Positions 53,672 to 64,000 of a stretch of 64,000 nucleotides of DNA are shown in pieces (the stretch's first letter is position 1; each line of letters opens with the position of its first letter). The position numbers and the translations under genes were made by a program. Source of the stretch: Lamprobacter modestohalophilus (lineage in GTDB: Bacteria; Pseudomonadota; Gammaproteobacteria; Chromatiales; Chromatiaceae); NCBI RefSeq assembly GCF_016583905.1, contig NZ_NRRY01000003.1, forward strand, positions 186,001 through 250,000, in the 5' to 3' direction. Below the pieces are notes generated by a model. The model had not been told where the DNA came from. It did not search any database and saw only the letters and a list, made by a program, of their open reading frames with translations.

Positions 53672-54937
53672 ATGAGAGAGACAGCAGCAGTGAGGAAAAT
53701 GGCTGATCCTGCGGCGGTGATTGAGGCGGCGGCAAGCCACCGGGTCGATTCAGCGATGACTGTGGAGAGGGTGGACCGGGCCGCTCAATCGTCTGCCGTG
53801 GAGCAGCCGCAGCCAACTGCCAAGGCCGAGGCCCGGCGCGCGCTGCATCTCTGTAACGTCTGCGGCTACTGCAACGGTCTCTGCCCGGTCTTCGACGCCG
53901 CAAAACGGCGCCCGCTGCTGGCCGCTGGGGATCTGGACCAGCTCGCCAATCTTTGCCATCACTGCCGCAGCTGCCTCTACGCCTGCCAGTACGCACCGCC
54001 GCATCCATTTGCGCTCAATGTCCCGCGCGCGCTGGCTCGGACCCGCGCCGACAGCTATGCAAGGCATGCCTGGCCGCAACCCTTGGCAAGGCTGTTCGCG
54101 AATCCGCATCGGGCGGCGCTGTTGGCCTCGCTGATCACGACCCTGCCGTTACTGATGCTGGTGCTGATCAGCGTTCCCGTGGATCAGGTCTGGGCGGTGC
54201 ATCAGGGGCCGGGGGCCTTCTATCAGGTGCTGCCCTGGGGCTGGATGGTGCTGCTTGCCGGGTTTTCGCTAGGCTGGTCGTTACTCGCGCTTGGGGTAGG
54301 GATGGGCCGGTTCTGGCGGGCGAGCGTCGGGACTCGGGCGAGCACGGGGACCGGTGACCATGCACTGCTGCCTCAGAGACGGCGACTCTCAGCGCTGAAA
54401 ACCGTCTTGTCGGAGACATTAGCACTGAGCCATCTGCGAGGCGGCGGTGCTGGCTGTGCGGATCTTGACGCCAAGCCCTCGCACTGGCGCCGCCGTTGGC
54501 ACCATGCGCTCTTTTATGGCTTTCTGCTCAGCTTCGCGGCCACCGTTGCGGCGACCCTCTACCATCATCTGCTCGGATGCCTGGCGCCATATCCATTTTG
54601 GAGCGCTCCGGTGCTGCTCGGCAGCGTCGGCGGGCTGCTGATGCTGATGGGGGTGATGGGTCTTGGATGGCTGGGGGCACGCGCTGATCCGGAGCCCAAT
54701 ACGCCCGACACCCAAAGCGCCAATCAGGCGCTCTTATGGCTGCTCGGCGCCGTCGCCCTCAGTGGGCTGCTGTTGTTGCTTTGGCGCGAGACGGCGGCGA
54801 TGGCACTGCTGCTGATCCTGCACCTCGGGCTGGTGCTGGCGCTCTTTCTGCTGCTGCCCTATAGCAAGCTGGTGCATGCTCCCTATCGGCTGGCCGCGCT
54901 CTGGCGCGATGCGCTAGAACGGCAACAGCGGGGATAG
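53672..54937 (+). CDS. CobZ C-terminal/TcuB-like Fe-S membrane protein
   Basis: 421 residues from ATG 53672 (53699 also possible). Two 4Fe-4S type clusters are read as HLCNVCGYCNGLCPVF and LCHHCRSCLYACQYAPPH. Four to six membrane segments follow (LITTLPLLMLVLISVPV; WHHALFYGFLLSFAATVAAT; the final LLILHLGLVLALFLLLPYSK). It passes electrons from the flavoprotein to the quinone pool. In R. capsulatus CobZ the two parts are fused; here they are separate genes with the start 4 bp after the cobZ stop. Confidence 0.88.
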   Translation: MRETAAVRKMADPAAVIEAAASHRVDSAMTVERVDRAAQSSAVEQPQPTAKAEARRALHLCNVCGYCNGLCPVFDAAKRRPLLAAGDLDQLANLCHHCRSCLYACQYAPPHPFALNVPRALARTRADSYARHAWPQPLARLFANPHRAALLASLITTLPLLMLVLISVPVDQVWAVHQGPGAFYQVLPWGWMVLLAGFSLGWSLLALGVGMGRFWRASVGTRASTGTGDHALLPQRRRLSALKTVLSETLALSHLRGGGAGCADLDAKPSHWRRRWHHALFYGFLLSFAATVAATLYHHLLGCLAPYPFWSAPVLLGSVGGLLMLMGVMGLGWLGARADPEPNTPDTQSANQALLWLLGAVALSGLLLLLWRETAAMALLLILHLGLVLALFLLLPYSKLVHAPYRLAALWRDALERQQRG

Positions 54938-55047
54938 TCGCAGTGACAACAGTAAGAAACTGTCCACCAATTTCCTCCCGATTTGGCACCTCTGTAGGGC
55001 GACCATCGGGAAGTTAAAAGTAGACAGCCACTAAGGACAGCATAATT

Positions 55048-56076
<1,029 letters not shown>

Positions 56077-57319
56077 ACCGCCAGGGCTTACTCACCAGCG
56101 CATCACGATCGATCTCGGCGATCGTCTTCGCGCCAGTCAGCGTCATGGCGACCTGCATCTCCTTGGCGAACAGATCCAGCAGGTTCTCGACCCCTGCCTG
56201 ACCGGCCGCACCCAGGGCATAGACGAAGGCACGACCCAGCAGCACGGTATCGGCGCCCAACGCGATCATGCGCAGCACATCCAGACCATTGCGCACACCG
56301 GAATCGGCCAGGATCTTCAGCTCCCCCTGAACCGCATCCACGATGGGTGGCAGCGCGCGCACCGTGGACGGCACGCCATCGAGCTGACGTCCACCGTGGT
56401 TGGACACGATGATGCCATCGGCGCCGAACTTGACCGCATCCTTGGCGTCTTCCGGGTCCAGAATGCCCTTGATCACCATTGGCCCCGTCCAGACGTCGCG
56501 AATCCATTCCAGATCCTTCCACGAGATCGACGGATCGAAGTTCGCTGCCAGCCAACCGATGTAGTCCTCCAGCGTAGTCGTCTTGCCGCGATACCTCGAG
56601 ATATTGCCCAGATCATGCGGGCGCCCCCAGAAGCCGACATCCCAGGACCAGCGCGGATGGGTCATCGCCTGCCGATACCGTCGCATGGCGGCCATCGGGC
56701 CACTCATGCCGGAGTGTGCATCGCGGTAACGAGCGCCCGGCGTCGGCATGTCGACGGTGAACACCAGCACGGAGCAACCTGCAGCCTGGGCGCGTTCCAG
56801 CGCGTTCTTCATGAAGCCGCGATCCCGCAGCACATAGAGCTGGAACCACAACGGGCGATCGATGGCGGGGGCGACCTCCTCGATCGGACAGACCGAGACA
56901 GTGGACAGCGTAAAGGGGATGCCCTTATTCGCCGCCGCCTTCGCCGCCTGAACCTCGCCACGCCGCGCATACATCCCGGTCAGACCGACCGGCCCCAGCG
57001 CCACGGGCATCGACAAGGTCTCGCCGAACAACTCCGTGGCCAGACTGAGATCCGCCATGTTGCGCAGGATGCGCTGACGCAGCGCGATGCCAGAGAGGTC
57101 CGCCACATTGCGCCGCAGCGTCTCCTCTGCGTAAGCACCGCCATCGAGGTAGTGGAAGAGGAACGGGGGCAGACGACGCTTGGCTGCAGCACGGTAGTCA
57201 GTGGGTGCGGAAATGATCATGCGGAGAGGAAAACCGTTACGGTCGACTGCTGCGATACCTGTTTGTGGATGGTTAGCCGAGGTTGCATGGATTGTAAGTT
57301 CAACTTACAAATGGTGAAT

Positions 57320-58123
57320 CTATCCCGCTTCCGGATACCAGCGCGGCGTATAGACCCAACGCCGGCCCGCGGCGGCTTCGATGATGCGGGTCTGCGAAGA
57401 GCCGATGATGATGACCGTGCGCATATCCACTTGCGCCGGATCGACCTCGGCCAGGGGCGTGACGATGACCTGCTCGTCGGTGCGACCGATCGACCGGCCC
57501 AAGATCACTGGGGTCTCGGGCGTACGATGCTCACGCAGTAGCGCTAAGGCCTCGTTGAACTGATGCGGCCGAGCGTGTGAGCCCGGGTTGTAGAGCGCAA
57601 TCACCAGATCGGCCTCGGCGGCCAGCTGTAAACGGCGCGCGATCACCGACCAAGGCTTGAGGTTGTCGGACAGCGACAGGGTGCAGAAGTCGTGCCCGAG
57701 CGGTGCGCCGATTCGGGCGGCGGCGGCCTGGGCGGCCGAGATGCCGGGGATGATCTGCAGATCGATGGTGCCCCAAGCCGGGTCGTTGGCCTGCTCCAGC
57801 GCCTCCATCACCGCCGTCGCCATGGCGAAGACGCCCGGATCACCGGAGGAGACGATGACGACGCGGCCGCCAGCTGCGGCGAGCTGGAAGGCGTGGCGAG
57901 CGCGTTCCAGCTCAACCCGATTGTCGGAGTCGTGGACGCGTTGATCATCCCGGAATGGACCCGCGAGCTGGAGATAGGTGCGATAGCCGATGATGTCCTC
58001 GGCTTCGCTCAGGGCCGCGCGCGCGGCAGGTGCGAGTAATGCGGGGTCACCAGGACCGAGCCCGATCACACGTAGCCAGCCTTCCGAGTTGGGCTTAGCG
58101 CGGTTTTGCTGCTCAAGTTGCAT
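57320..58123 (-). CDS. cobJ: Precorrin-3B C17-methyltransferase
   Basis: 267 residues. RVIGLGPGDPALLAPAARAA, YRTYLQLAGP, RVVIVSSGDPGVFAMATAVM and IIPGISAAQAAAARIGAPLG are typical of CobJ/CbiH. It closes the corrin ring by C17 methylation and ring contraction after CobZ/CobG action. Confidence 0.94.
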   Translation of the reverse strand: MQLEQQNRAKPNSEGWLRVIGLGPGDPALLAPAARAALSEAEDIIGYRTYLQLAGPFRDDQRVHDSDNRVELERARHAFQLAAAGGRVVIVSSGDPGVFAMATAVMEALEQANDPAWGTIDLQIIPGISAAQAAAARIGAPLGHDFCTLSLSDNLKPWSVIARRLQLAAEADLVIALYNPGSHARPHQFNEALALLREHRTPETPVILGRSIGRTDEQVIVTPLAEVDPAQVDMRTVIIIGSSQTRIIEAAAGRRWVYTPRWYPEAG

Positions 58124-58315
58124 TGCGTCGGTCAGTTTGCATTCTGTTGGTCAATCTTTCGTTCGGATGTTCAGCTGGGCGCTGATCCACGCACCTCAGA
58201 GCATCGATCCTGGGCGTGGCTGGAATGTTCAATGGCGAGTGGCGAGTGGCGAGTGGCGAGTGTGCAGTGGACTTAGGGGTGGCCTGGGGTTGGCTGTTGC
58301 TGGGGCTGCATGCTC
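58124..58315. other. cobI-cobJ spacer with an 8-bp tandem
   Basis: Four GGCGAGTG units (58235-58261 region) separate the two genes, which otherwise lie on one strand. No gene seen. Confidence 0.5.
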
Positions 58316-59167
58316 TCATGCGGCTTGCCAGCGCTCTCCTGGTACCAAGATCATTGAGAAATAGGGCACCTGCGTGGGGTCGACCTCGGCCAGCGGGCGA
58401 ATCTGCTCGTTGGTCATGGTTGCGCGCTCGACATAGAGCGCCCGATCACCCAGCCCAAGCGCCATGATGACCCGTCGCACCTTCTCGAAGTTGCTGCCCA
58501 GCTTCATGATGGCGGCTGCCTGAGCGTTGGCGAGCATCCGCTCCAAATCCGCCTCGGGCAGGGTGCCGGCTAGTACCAGCAGGGTCTGATCACGGTAGAC
58601 CAGCGGCGTTTGCAGCACCGAGGCACTGGCGACCACCGAGCAGACACCGGGCACGACCTCGGTCTCGAAGCGATCGGCGAGGCGGTCGTGCAGGTACATG
58701 AAGGAGCCATAGAACAGCGGATCACCCTCACAGAGCGCGGCGACATCGCGCCCGGCGCGGAGATGCTCGGCGACACGCTCGGCGGAGGCGTCGTAGAAGG
58801 CGCGCATGGTGCCTTCGTAGTCGAACGGCGGTGGTGGCGGGCGGCCGGTGACCGGATAGATCAGCGGCAAACGTTGCTGATCCTCGCGCAGCCAGGATTC
58901 GATACTGGTCAGTGCATTGCCGCGCTTGCGGGGGCCAGCATAGTAGGCGATCACCTCGGACTCGCGCAGCCGACGCAGGGCCTTGACGGTGATCAGCTCC
59001 GGATCGCCTGGGCCGACCCCGAGCCCAAACAGCCGGCCTGACTTCTCAGGGTCTTTTGGCTTCGTCTGCACCATTGGTTCGCTGCCTGCGGTGACGCGCT
59101 CAATGCCACCGACTGGGTCAGCGCCACCGACTGGCTCAGCGCCGACGACTGGATCAAAGGACGCCAT
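58316..59167 (-). CDS. cobI: Precorrin-2 C20-methyltransferase
   Basis: 283 residues. The family begins near residue 44 ([20 protein letters not shown]), then [20 protein letters not shown] and [14 protein letters not shown]. The first 40 residues are an extra low-complexity head ([15 protein letters not shown]) built from short duplications. Its start overlaps the cobH stop by one base, so cobH-cobI are coupled. Confidence 0.94.
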   Translation of the reverse strand: MASFDPVVGAEPVGGADPVGGIERVTAGSEPMVQTKPKDPEKSGRLFGLGVGPGDPELITVKALRRLRESEVIAYYAGPRKRGNALTSIESWLREDQQRLPLIYPVTGRPPPPPFDYEGTMRAFYDASAERVAEHLRAGRDVAALCEGDPLFYGSFMYLHDRLADRFETEVVPGVCSVVASASVLQTPLVYRDQTLLVLAGTLPEADLERMLANAQAAAIMKLGSNFEKVRRVIMALGLGDRALYVERATMTNEQIRPLAEVDPTQVPYFSMILVPGERWQAA

Positions 59168-59790
59168 CAGTGATCCTGCCCTAGCGCGTTGACGGCCGCG
59201 GCGGCCATGGCGCTGCCACCCCGACGGCCTTGCAGGGTGACGAACGGCACCCCGCGGCTGTCGGCCGCAAGCGCCTCCTTGGATTCAGCAGCGCCGACGA
59301 AGCCGACCGGGAAGCCGAGGATCAGCGCCGGTTTGGCGACGCCTTCATCGATCAGCTCGAGCAGCCGGAACAGCGCCGTGGGGGCATTGCCGATCACCAC
59401 CAGCGCGCCTTCGAGCCGTGGGCGCCACAGCTCGAGCGCGGCGGCGGTGCGGGTGTTGCCGATCTGTTTGGCCAGCGCCGGTACCTGCGGGTCGGAGAGC
59501 GTGCAGATCACCTCATTATCGGCTGGCAGCCGGGCGCGGGTGATGCCCTCGGCCGACATGCGCCCATCGCAGAGGATCGGCGCGCCGGCGGCGAGTGCCT
59601 CGCGTCCAGCCGTGCCAGCACCGGCCGAGAAGCGTAGGTCATCGATCACATCCGGCATGCCGCAGGCATGGGCGACGCGCACCGCCAGCGCCTTCAGATC
59701 AGGCGGGATGCGGCTGAGATCGGCCTCGCGGCGGATGATAGCGAAGGAGTCGCGGTAGATGGCGTGAGCGTCGCGGTTATAGTCGTACAT
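59167..59790 (-). CDS. cobH: Precorrin-8X methylmutase
   Basis: 207 residues from ATG 59790 ([20 protein letters not shown]); the frame is open to 59928. [20 protein letters not shown] and [18 protein letters not shown] follow, with the active-site His in VRVAHACGM and the [16 protein letters not shown] signature. It makes hydrogenobyrinic acid. It heads the cobH-cobI-cobJ run. Confidence 0.93.
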   Translation of the reverse strand: MYDYNRDAHAIYRDSFAIIRREADLSRIPPDLKALAVRVAHACGMPDVIDDLRFSAGAGTAGREALAAGAPILCDGRMSAEGITRARLPADNEVICTLSDPQVPALAKQIGNTRTAAALELWRPRLEGALVVIGNAPTALFRLLELIDEGVAKPALILGFPVGFVGAAESKEALAADSRGVPFVTLQGRRGGSAMAAAAVNALGQDH

Positions 59791-60013
59791 CAGAGGTTCT
59801 AGCTGCGGCACGGCGAGCAAGGTGGCGGTCACTTGCTGCCAAGGCCAAACCCTCAAGATTAACCCGAGCCCGTCGCTGGGGCTAGGTCCGCGATCAGCGG
59901 ATCGGCTCGCCTGGCGCTCTTTGGTCAAGGCTCTGAGTGCAGAGCTTGCCGCGGTGACCTTGCTCTAGAACGGCGAGCCGATCTCGACGCGCTGGTGCTC
60001 ACAGGCCAAGGAC

Positions 60014-60985
60014 TCACCCAATGGCGTACTTCTTCAACCGATACAGCAAGGTGTCGCGGGTGATGCCAAGCAGGTTTGCCGCATGCGAGCGATTCCCACC
60101 AGTACGCGCCAAGGCCTGGCGGATCAGGTCGACCTCGAGCTGATGCATGACAAGGCCCTCCTTGGGGAGGCGCAGGCCTTGCTGTGAATCGGTCCGCTCG
60201 AGGCTTGGCATGTGCATCGGCATGCGCATCTCTAAAGGAAGATTCGTTGGCTCGATACGCTGACCGGGGAACAGGATCGTCATGCGGATCGCGAGATTGC
60301 GCAGCTCGCGCACATTGCCCGGCCAGTCATGCTGGCGCAGCAGCTTCAGGCTAGGCTGACTGAATGTCGGCGGCCTGAGGCGATGGGTCTCGGCCGCTTC
60401 ATCGACGAAGCGCTGCAACAGTGTCGGGATCTCTTCTCGGCGCTCACGCAGCGGTGGCAGCACCAGCGGCACGATATTCAAACGGTAGAGCAGATCCTGG
60501 CGAAAGCGTCCGGTCTCGGCCTCGTTGGAAAGGTTGCGGTTGGTGGCTGCGATGATGCGGACATCAACGAAAACTGGCTGCACCTCTCCCAGGGGTAAGC
60601 ATTCGCCGCATTCCAGGAACCGCAGCAGCTTGGCTTGTGACCCGATCGGAAATTCGCCGATCTCGTCTAGGAATAGGGTTCCGCCCGTGGCGGCGCGGAT
60701 GTAACCGCAATGGTCCCTGTCGGCCCCGGTAAAGGCGCCCTTGCGATAGCCGAACAAGAGCGAGTCGGCCAGCTGCTCGGTCAGCGATGCGCAGTTGATG
60801 GAGAGAAAGCTGGCCTCGGAGCGCGGGCTCTGCGCATGCATCGCGCGGGCAATCAGCTCCTTGCCGGTGCCGCTCTCGCCGCAGATGAGTGTGGTGACAT
60901 CGGTCGCGGCCACCAGGCGCGCTGCGTTGGTGATCTCGAGGAATGCGGGGCTTGTGTCGCGCGTCAGGTCGTCGAAGGTCATCAT
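60014..60985 (-). CDS. Sigma-54 dependent activator without a receiver domain
   Basis: 323 residues from ATG 60985. The AAA+ domain has LICGESGTGKELIARAMHAQ (Walker A), FGYRKGAFTGADRDH with the sigma-54-contacting GAFTGA loop, and GGTLFLDEIGEFP (Walker B). A Fis-type HTH ends the protein (GNRSHAANLLGITRDTLLYR). No receiver, GAF or PAS domain precedes the ATPase, so control must be by another protein, ligand or expression (PspF-like). Its targets are unknown; a B12 or metal link is only suggested by position. Confidence 0.88.
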   Translation of the reverse strand: MMTFDDLTRDTSPAFLEITNAARLVAATDVTTLICGESGTGKELIARAMHAQSPRSEASFLSINCASLTEQLADSLLFGYRKGAFTGADRDHCGYIRAATGGTLFLDEIGEFPIGSQAKLLRFLECGECLPLGEVQPVFVDVRIIAATNRNLSNEAETGRFRQDLLYRLNIVPLVLPPLRERREEIPTLLQRFVDEAAETHRLRPPTFSQPSLKLLRQHDWPGNVRELRNLAIRMTILFPGQRIEPTNLPLEMRMPMHMPSLERTDSQQGLRLPKEGLVMHQLEVDLIRQALARTGGNRSHAANLLGITRDTLLYRLKKYAIG

Positions 60986-61049
60986 GCACTCAGTCCTGCC
61001 GGGGACTGAGCCCCACCGATAGTGGAGCATAGCAAGCACCTGCTCAGCC

Positions 61050-61733
61050 TCAAAACCAGTCTCCTCCGACGAGGAGGCCGACGAGACCGATGAGCGACAG
61101 CAACAGACCCGCCGCTGCCCGCCAAGCGGGACGCCGCGCAAGCCCGGCGATCCAGCCTACGAATGAGCCCAAACCCAGGATCGCCGGCAGCGTGCCCAGT
61201 CCGAACAGGCTCATCATCAGCACGCCCTGCAGTGGATCATCGGCAGCCAGGGTTAACAACAGCGCGTAATAGACCAGGCCGCAGGGAAGCCAGCCCCAGA
61301 CCATCCCGTAGAGAAAAGCCTGCCGGCGTGAGCGCATCGGCAGCAAGCGACGTTGCAGCGGCTCGAGGCGTCGCCAGGCCGGTGCGCCAAGCCGATCCAT
61401 CTGTTTGAGGCGCGGGAACCAGCCTGTGAGGTAGAGACCGGTCAGGATCACGATCAGCGCCGCCAGTCCGCGCAGGATGTCGTGCATAGAGGGAGCGAGC
61501 GGATTCTGCGCGATGGCCGAACCCAGCAACCCGCCGAGGCCGCCGGCCAGACTGTAGCTCAGGATGCGCCCCAGGCTCAGTGCGACCAGGAATCCGGCCA
61601 GGTGCAGCGGGTTGCGGCGGCACTCCGTGGGCAGGCTCAGCGCCAGGGCGCCCGCGATCGGCCCACACATCGCCACGCAGTGCACAGACCCGAACAGGCC
61701 CATCAAAAGGAACAGACCGAGCGAGGGCTCCAC
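61050..61733 (-). CDS. Sulfite exporter TauE/SafE (CcoS-side/UreH-like) family membrane protein
   Basis: 227 residues, six membrane segments, start GTG 61733. The opening GLFLLMGLFGSVHCVAMCGP contains the HC-x3-CGP metal-type motif characteristic of the copper/heavy-metal branch. RRQAFLYGMVWGWLPCGLVY repeats such a motif (PCG). Upstream the same frame holds a PAIA tandem (61779-61814) but no start codon. Its divergent neighbour is a copper-type TonB receptor, so a role in copper handling is a reasonable inference. Confidence 0.8.
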   Translation of the reverse strand: MEPSLGLFLLMGLFGSVHCVAMCGPIAGALALSLPTECRRNPLHLAGFLVALSLGRILSYSLAGGLGGLLGSAIAQNPLAPSMHDILRGLAALIVILTGLYLTGWFPRLKQMDRLGAPAWRRLEPLQRRLLPMRSRRQAFLYGMVWGWLPCGLVYYALLLTLAADDPLQGVLMMSLFGLGTLPAILGLGSFVGWIAGLARRPAWRAAAGLLLSLIGLVGLLVGGDWF

Positions 61734-62120
61734 CTTAGCTCCGGTTGGCGGCTCGAGCCGAGTGGCTGGAGTCGGTCCGGCGATAGCAGGGGCGATAGCA
61801 GGGGCGATAGCAGGGCATCTTCAGCGTCCTGCTTCCATCCGGCTGCCGTCCTGAGCGCCATGACGCAGACTCAGTTCAGCTGGAAACTGTGTGAAATGCC
61901 GGCTTTTGCTGTGTGAGCTGACCACGATCAGCGATCGCCTCCGCGTGTCATCCTGCGTAACCCTTTGTTTTAAATAAGAGGGAAAACATGGCGCAGCAAG
62001 TGCTTAGGCATTCGCCGGCTGCTCGATGATTCAACGTTGCTGCGCCGATTTGTCTGCCCTGGGGCGCGCGAGCTGAGCATGCCGGCGTCCCAAGAATCCT
62101 GTTCGATCGATGACATCACA
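61734..62120. other. Divergent spacer with a 12-bp tandem
   Basis: Three GGCGATAGCAGG units at 61779-61814. No gene or B12 riboswitch signature was found in the rest. Confidence 0.45.
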
Positions 62121-64000
62121 ATGCATAACCGTCTCCAGCTCGTTGTCGCAGGTCTTGCCCTTGTCGCCACCCCCATCCTGTCGGCGCAAACAGCTTCTGA
62201 GATGGACGCGCCTGCACTCCTTAAGCCGATTCTGGTGATCGCCCCTGAGGAGCCTCCCGTCGGCCGTTCGTTCAGTTTCGGCCCGAGCGCGATCGCGCCG
62301 CAGCGCGCACGTACCAGCGACACCGCCAAACTGCTGACTGGCTTGCCGGGTGTCAGTGCCTATGGCGCCGGCGGCGTCTCCAGCCTGCCGGTCATCCGGG
62401 GTCTGGCGGATGAGCGTCTGCGCACCACAGTGGATGGAATGGACTTGGTTGCCTCCTGTCCTAACCACATGAATTCGCCGCTGTCCTACATCGATCCGAC
62501 CGCGGTGGCCAGCGTCGAGGTCTTTGCCGGCGTCACCCCGGTCAGCGTTGGCGGCGACAGCATTGGCGGCACCATCCTCGTCGAGTCTGCGCCGCCCGCC
62601 TTTGCCGAGTCCGGGGAGCGACTGGTCGAAGGAGAGATGGGCGCCTTCTACCGCAGCAATGGTGAAAACTGGGGTGGCAATCTATCCGCAACGGTCGCCA
62701 GCGAGCAGCTGAGCCTCAACTATACGGGTGCTTACACACAAGCCGACAACTATCGCGCTGGTGGTAACTTCAAGGACTACGATTTCACCGGTCGAGGGGG
62801 CCATACCCTGGATCGCGACGAGGTTGGCTCCACCGCTTACGAGGCCAGCAACCAGTCGCTGACTCTGGCTTGGACCGATGGGCGCAGGCTGCTTGATCTG
62901 AGCTACGACCACCAGGATATCCCCTACGAGGGCTTTCCGAACCAACGGATGGAGATGACGAGCGATCAGAGCGACCAGTTCAACCTGGGATATGCCAGTG
63001 AGCTGGCCTGGGGAAGGCTCAACGCACGCCTCTACTACCAGCAGACGCAGCACGAGATGGACTTCGGCGACGACAAGCGCTTCTGGTACGGGCCCGGGCA
63101 GCCGCCGCTGGGCTCCGGCGGCAATACCGCCCTGAACGGCATACCCTGCTCGCCGATAGCGGGTCTCAGGATGGTCAACGGCATGATGGTCGGCTGTGCG
63201 GCGGGCATGCCGATGGAGACCGACAGCAACAACCTTGGTTTCAGGGTCGACGCTGAGATCCCGGTCGGCCAGGACGACCTGCTGCGCGTCGGCGCCGACT
63301 ACCAGCGTTATCGCCTCGATGATTGGTGGTCACCGTCCGGGGCGGGCATGTGGCCCTATACCTTCGACAATATCAATGATGGTCAGCGCGATCGTTACGC
63401 GGCGTTTGGCGAATGGGAGCTCACGAAGGGACGCTGGACCCACCTCCTTGGCCTCCGCTTCGAGGCAGTCAAGATGGACGCCGGCCCCGTGAGCGGCTAC
63501 AACCTGGCGACGCCGCCGACGAGCGGGACCGGCGGCCCCGGCAACCAAACCCGCGATGCAGCGCTGTTCAACAGCCGCTCCCGTTCCAAGACCGATCACA
63601 ACTGGGACATCGCTTGGCTCGCGCGCTTCACACCGGACGCCATGCAGCGCTACGAGATTGGACTGGGGCAGAAGACCCGCTCGCCCAACCTCTACGAGCG
63701 CTATACCTGGTCGACCTGGCAGATGGCCGCGCTGATGAACAACTTCGTCGGCGACGGCAATGGCTATATCGGCAACCTCGACCTGAAGCCGGAGGTGGCG
63801 CGCACGCTGAGCATCACCGCCGACTGGCATGATGCCGACGAGCAACGCTGGGGTCTCAGGATTACCCCCTACTATAGCTATGTGCAGGACTACATCGACG
63901 CTGTGCAGTGGGATTCAGCGACCAATGCCCCGCGAAGGGTGCCGGTGGTGGACGATTTCACGGTGCTCAAATACGCCAATCAATCGGCCCAGCTCTATGG
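62121..64000 (+). CDS. OprC/NosA-like TonB-dependent receptor (runs off the window)
   Basis: At least 626 residues, open at the window end. Signal peptide HNRLQLVVAGLALVATPILS, then the plug domain (TAKLLTGLPGVSAYGAGGVS; VIRGLADERLRTTVDGMDLV) and barrel strands. Two copper-ligand motifs of OprC type are in place: CPNHM (Cys113, Met117) and HEM (His311, Met313). It should import copper, perhaps for cytochrome oxidase or N2O reductase. An upstream in-frame ATG (62079) would not give a signal peptide. Confidence 0.88.
   Translation, partial: MHNRLQLVVAGLALVATPILSAQTASEMDAPALLKPILVIAPEEPPVGRSFSFGPSAIAPQRARTSDTAKLLTGLPGVSAYGAGGVSSLPVIRGLADERLRTTVDGMDLVASCPNHMNSPLSYIDPTAVASVEVFAGVTPVSVGGDSIGGTILVESAPPAFAESGERLVEGEMGAFYRSNGENWGGNLSATVASEQLSLNYTGAYTQADNYRAGGNFKDYDFTGRGGHTLDRDEVGSTAYEASNQSLTLAWTDGRRLLDLSYDHQDIPYEGFPNQRMEMTSDQSDQFNLGYASELAWGRLNARLYYQQTQHEMDFGDDKRFWYGPGQPPLGSGGNTALNGIPCSPIAGLRMVNGMMVGCAAGMPMETDSNNLGFRVDAEIPVGQDDLLRVGADYQRYRLDDWWSPSGAGMWPYTFDNINDGQRDRYAAFGEWELTKGRWTHLLGLRFEAVKMDAGPVSGYNLATPPTSGTGGPGNQTRDAALFNSRSRSKTDHNWDIAWLARFTPDAMQRYEIGLGQKTRSPNLYERYTWSTWQMAALMNNFVGDGNGYIGNLDLKPEVARTLSITADWHDADEQRWGLRITPYYSYVQDYIDAVQWDSATNAPRRVPVVDDFTVLKYANQSAQLY

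Overview
The window looks like part of a gammaproteobacterial chromosome, most likely a purple sulfur bacterium (Chromatiaceae-like). This is inferred from the gene order nadB / algU-mucABC-mucD-lepA-lepB-rnc-era-recO-pdxJ, from HypF and a HoxE-HoxF diaphorase pair, from an aerobic-type cobalamin set with a CobZ-like flavoprotein instead of CobG, and from many DUF4351 (Rpn-like), Uma2 and toxin-antitoxin genes. No marker gene fixes the genus.

Layout. (1) 1-8.1 kb: an AT-richer envelope/exopolysaccharide island with a GT4 glycosyltransferase, a Wzx-type flippase, a secreted beta-helix protein, a sulfotransferase, a large unknown secreted protein, a hexapeptide acyltransferase and two small exported proteins. 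(2) 8.2-18.4 kb: a scrambled accessory region. It holds one full-length and four partial copies of an Rpn-like DUF4351 nuclease gene, fragments of exosortase-type EPS genes (FemAB, PLP decarboxylase, glycosyltransferase) and of an RNA-type metallo-beta-lactamase, intact HigBA and HTH/PIN toxin-antitoxin modules, an orphan ParD, a Uma2 protein, and an AAA ATPase + DUF4276 (TOPRIM-like) pair whose second gene is cut short. (3) 18.3-20.2 kb: an IS110/IS1111 transposase inside a 1.85 kb block bounded by 372-bp inverted repeats. One arm truncates a MazF/DUF1640 chimera and the other replaces the start of a MerR gene next to tRNA-Pro(GGG). (4) 20.7-25.2 kb: hypF and nadB. (5) 25.5-36.9 kb: the envelope-stress operon and the conserved lepA-lepB-rnc-era-recO-pdxJ run. 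(6) 37.1-41.1 kb: gpmI, a degenerate GlgC-like gene and an endonuclease III homologue with no standard start codon. (7) 41.1-44.4 kb: an asparaginase / ATP-grasp / unknown trio, two of whose genes lie between 55-bp direct repeats. (8) 44.7-49.6 kb: lytic transglycosylase, hoxF-hoxE, pssA, a CBS protein and hemP. (9) 49.8-59.8 kb: cobalamin corrin-ring genes cobF, cobM, cobZ-like, tcuB-like, cobK, cobJ, cobI, cobH plus lldD. (10) 60-64 kb: a receiver-less sigma-54 activator, a TauE/SafE-type membrane protein and an OprC/NosA-like (copper-type) TonB receptor running off the end.

Two themes cross the window. First, in-frame minisatellites (9, 12, 15, 18 and 24 bp units) have expanded inside otherwise conserved proteins such as CobZ, CobK, HypF, RecO and the DUF4845 protein. 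Second, every DUF4351 copy keeps an internal Shine-Dalgarno plus ATG that could express a C-terminal fragment alone. This matches the intragenic-antitoxin arrangement described for E. coli Rpn nucleases, and it offers a reason why so many headless copies persist.
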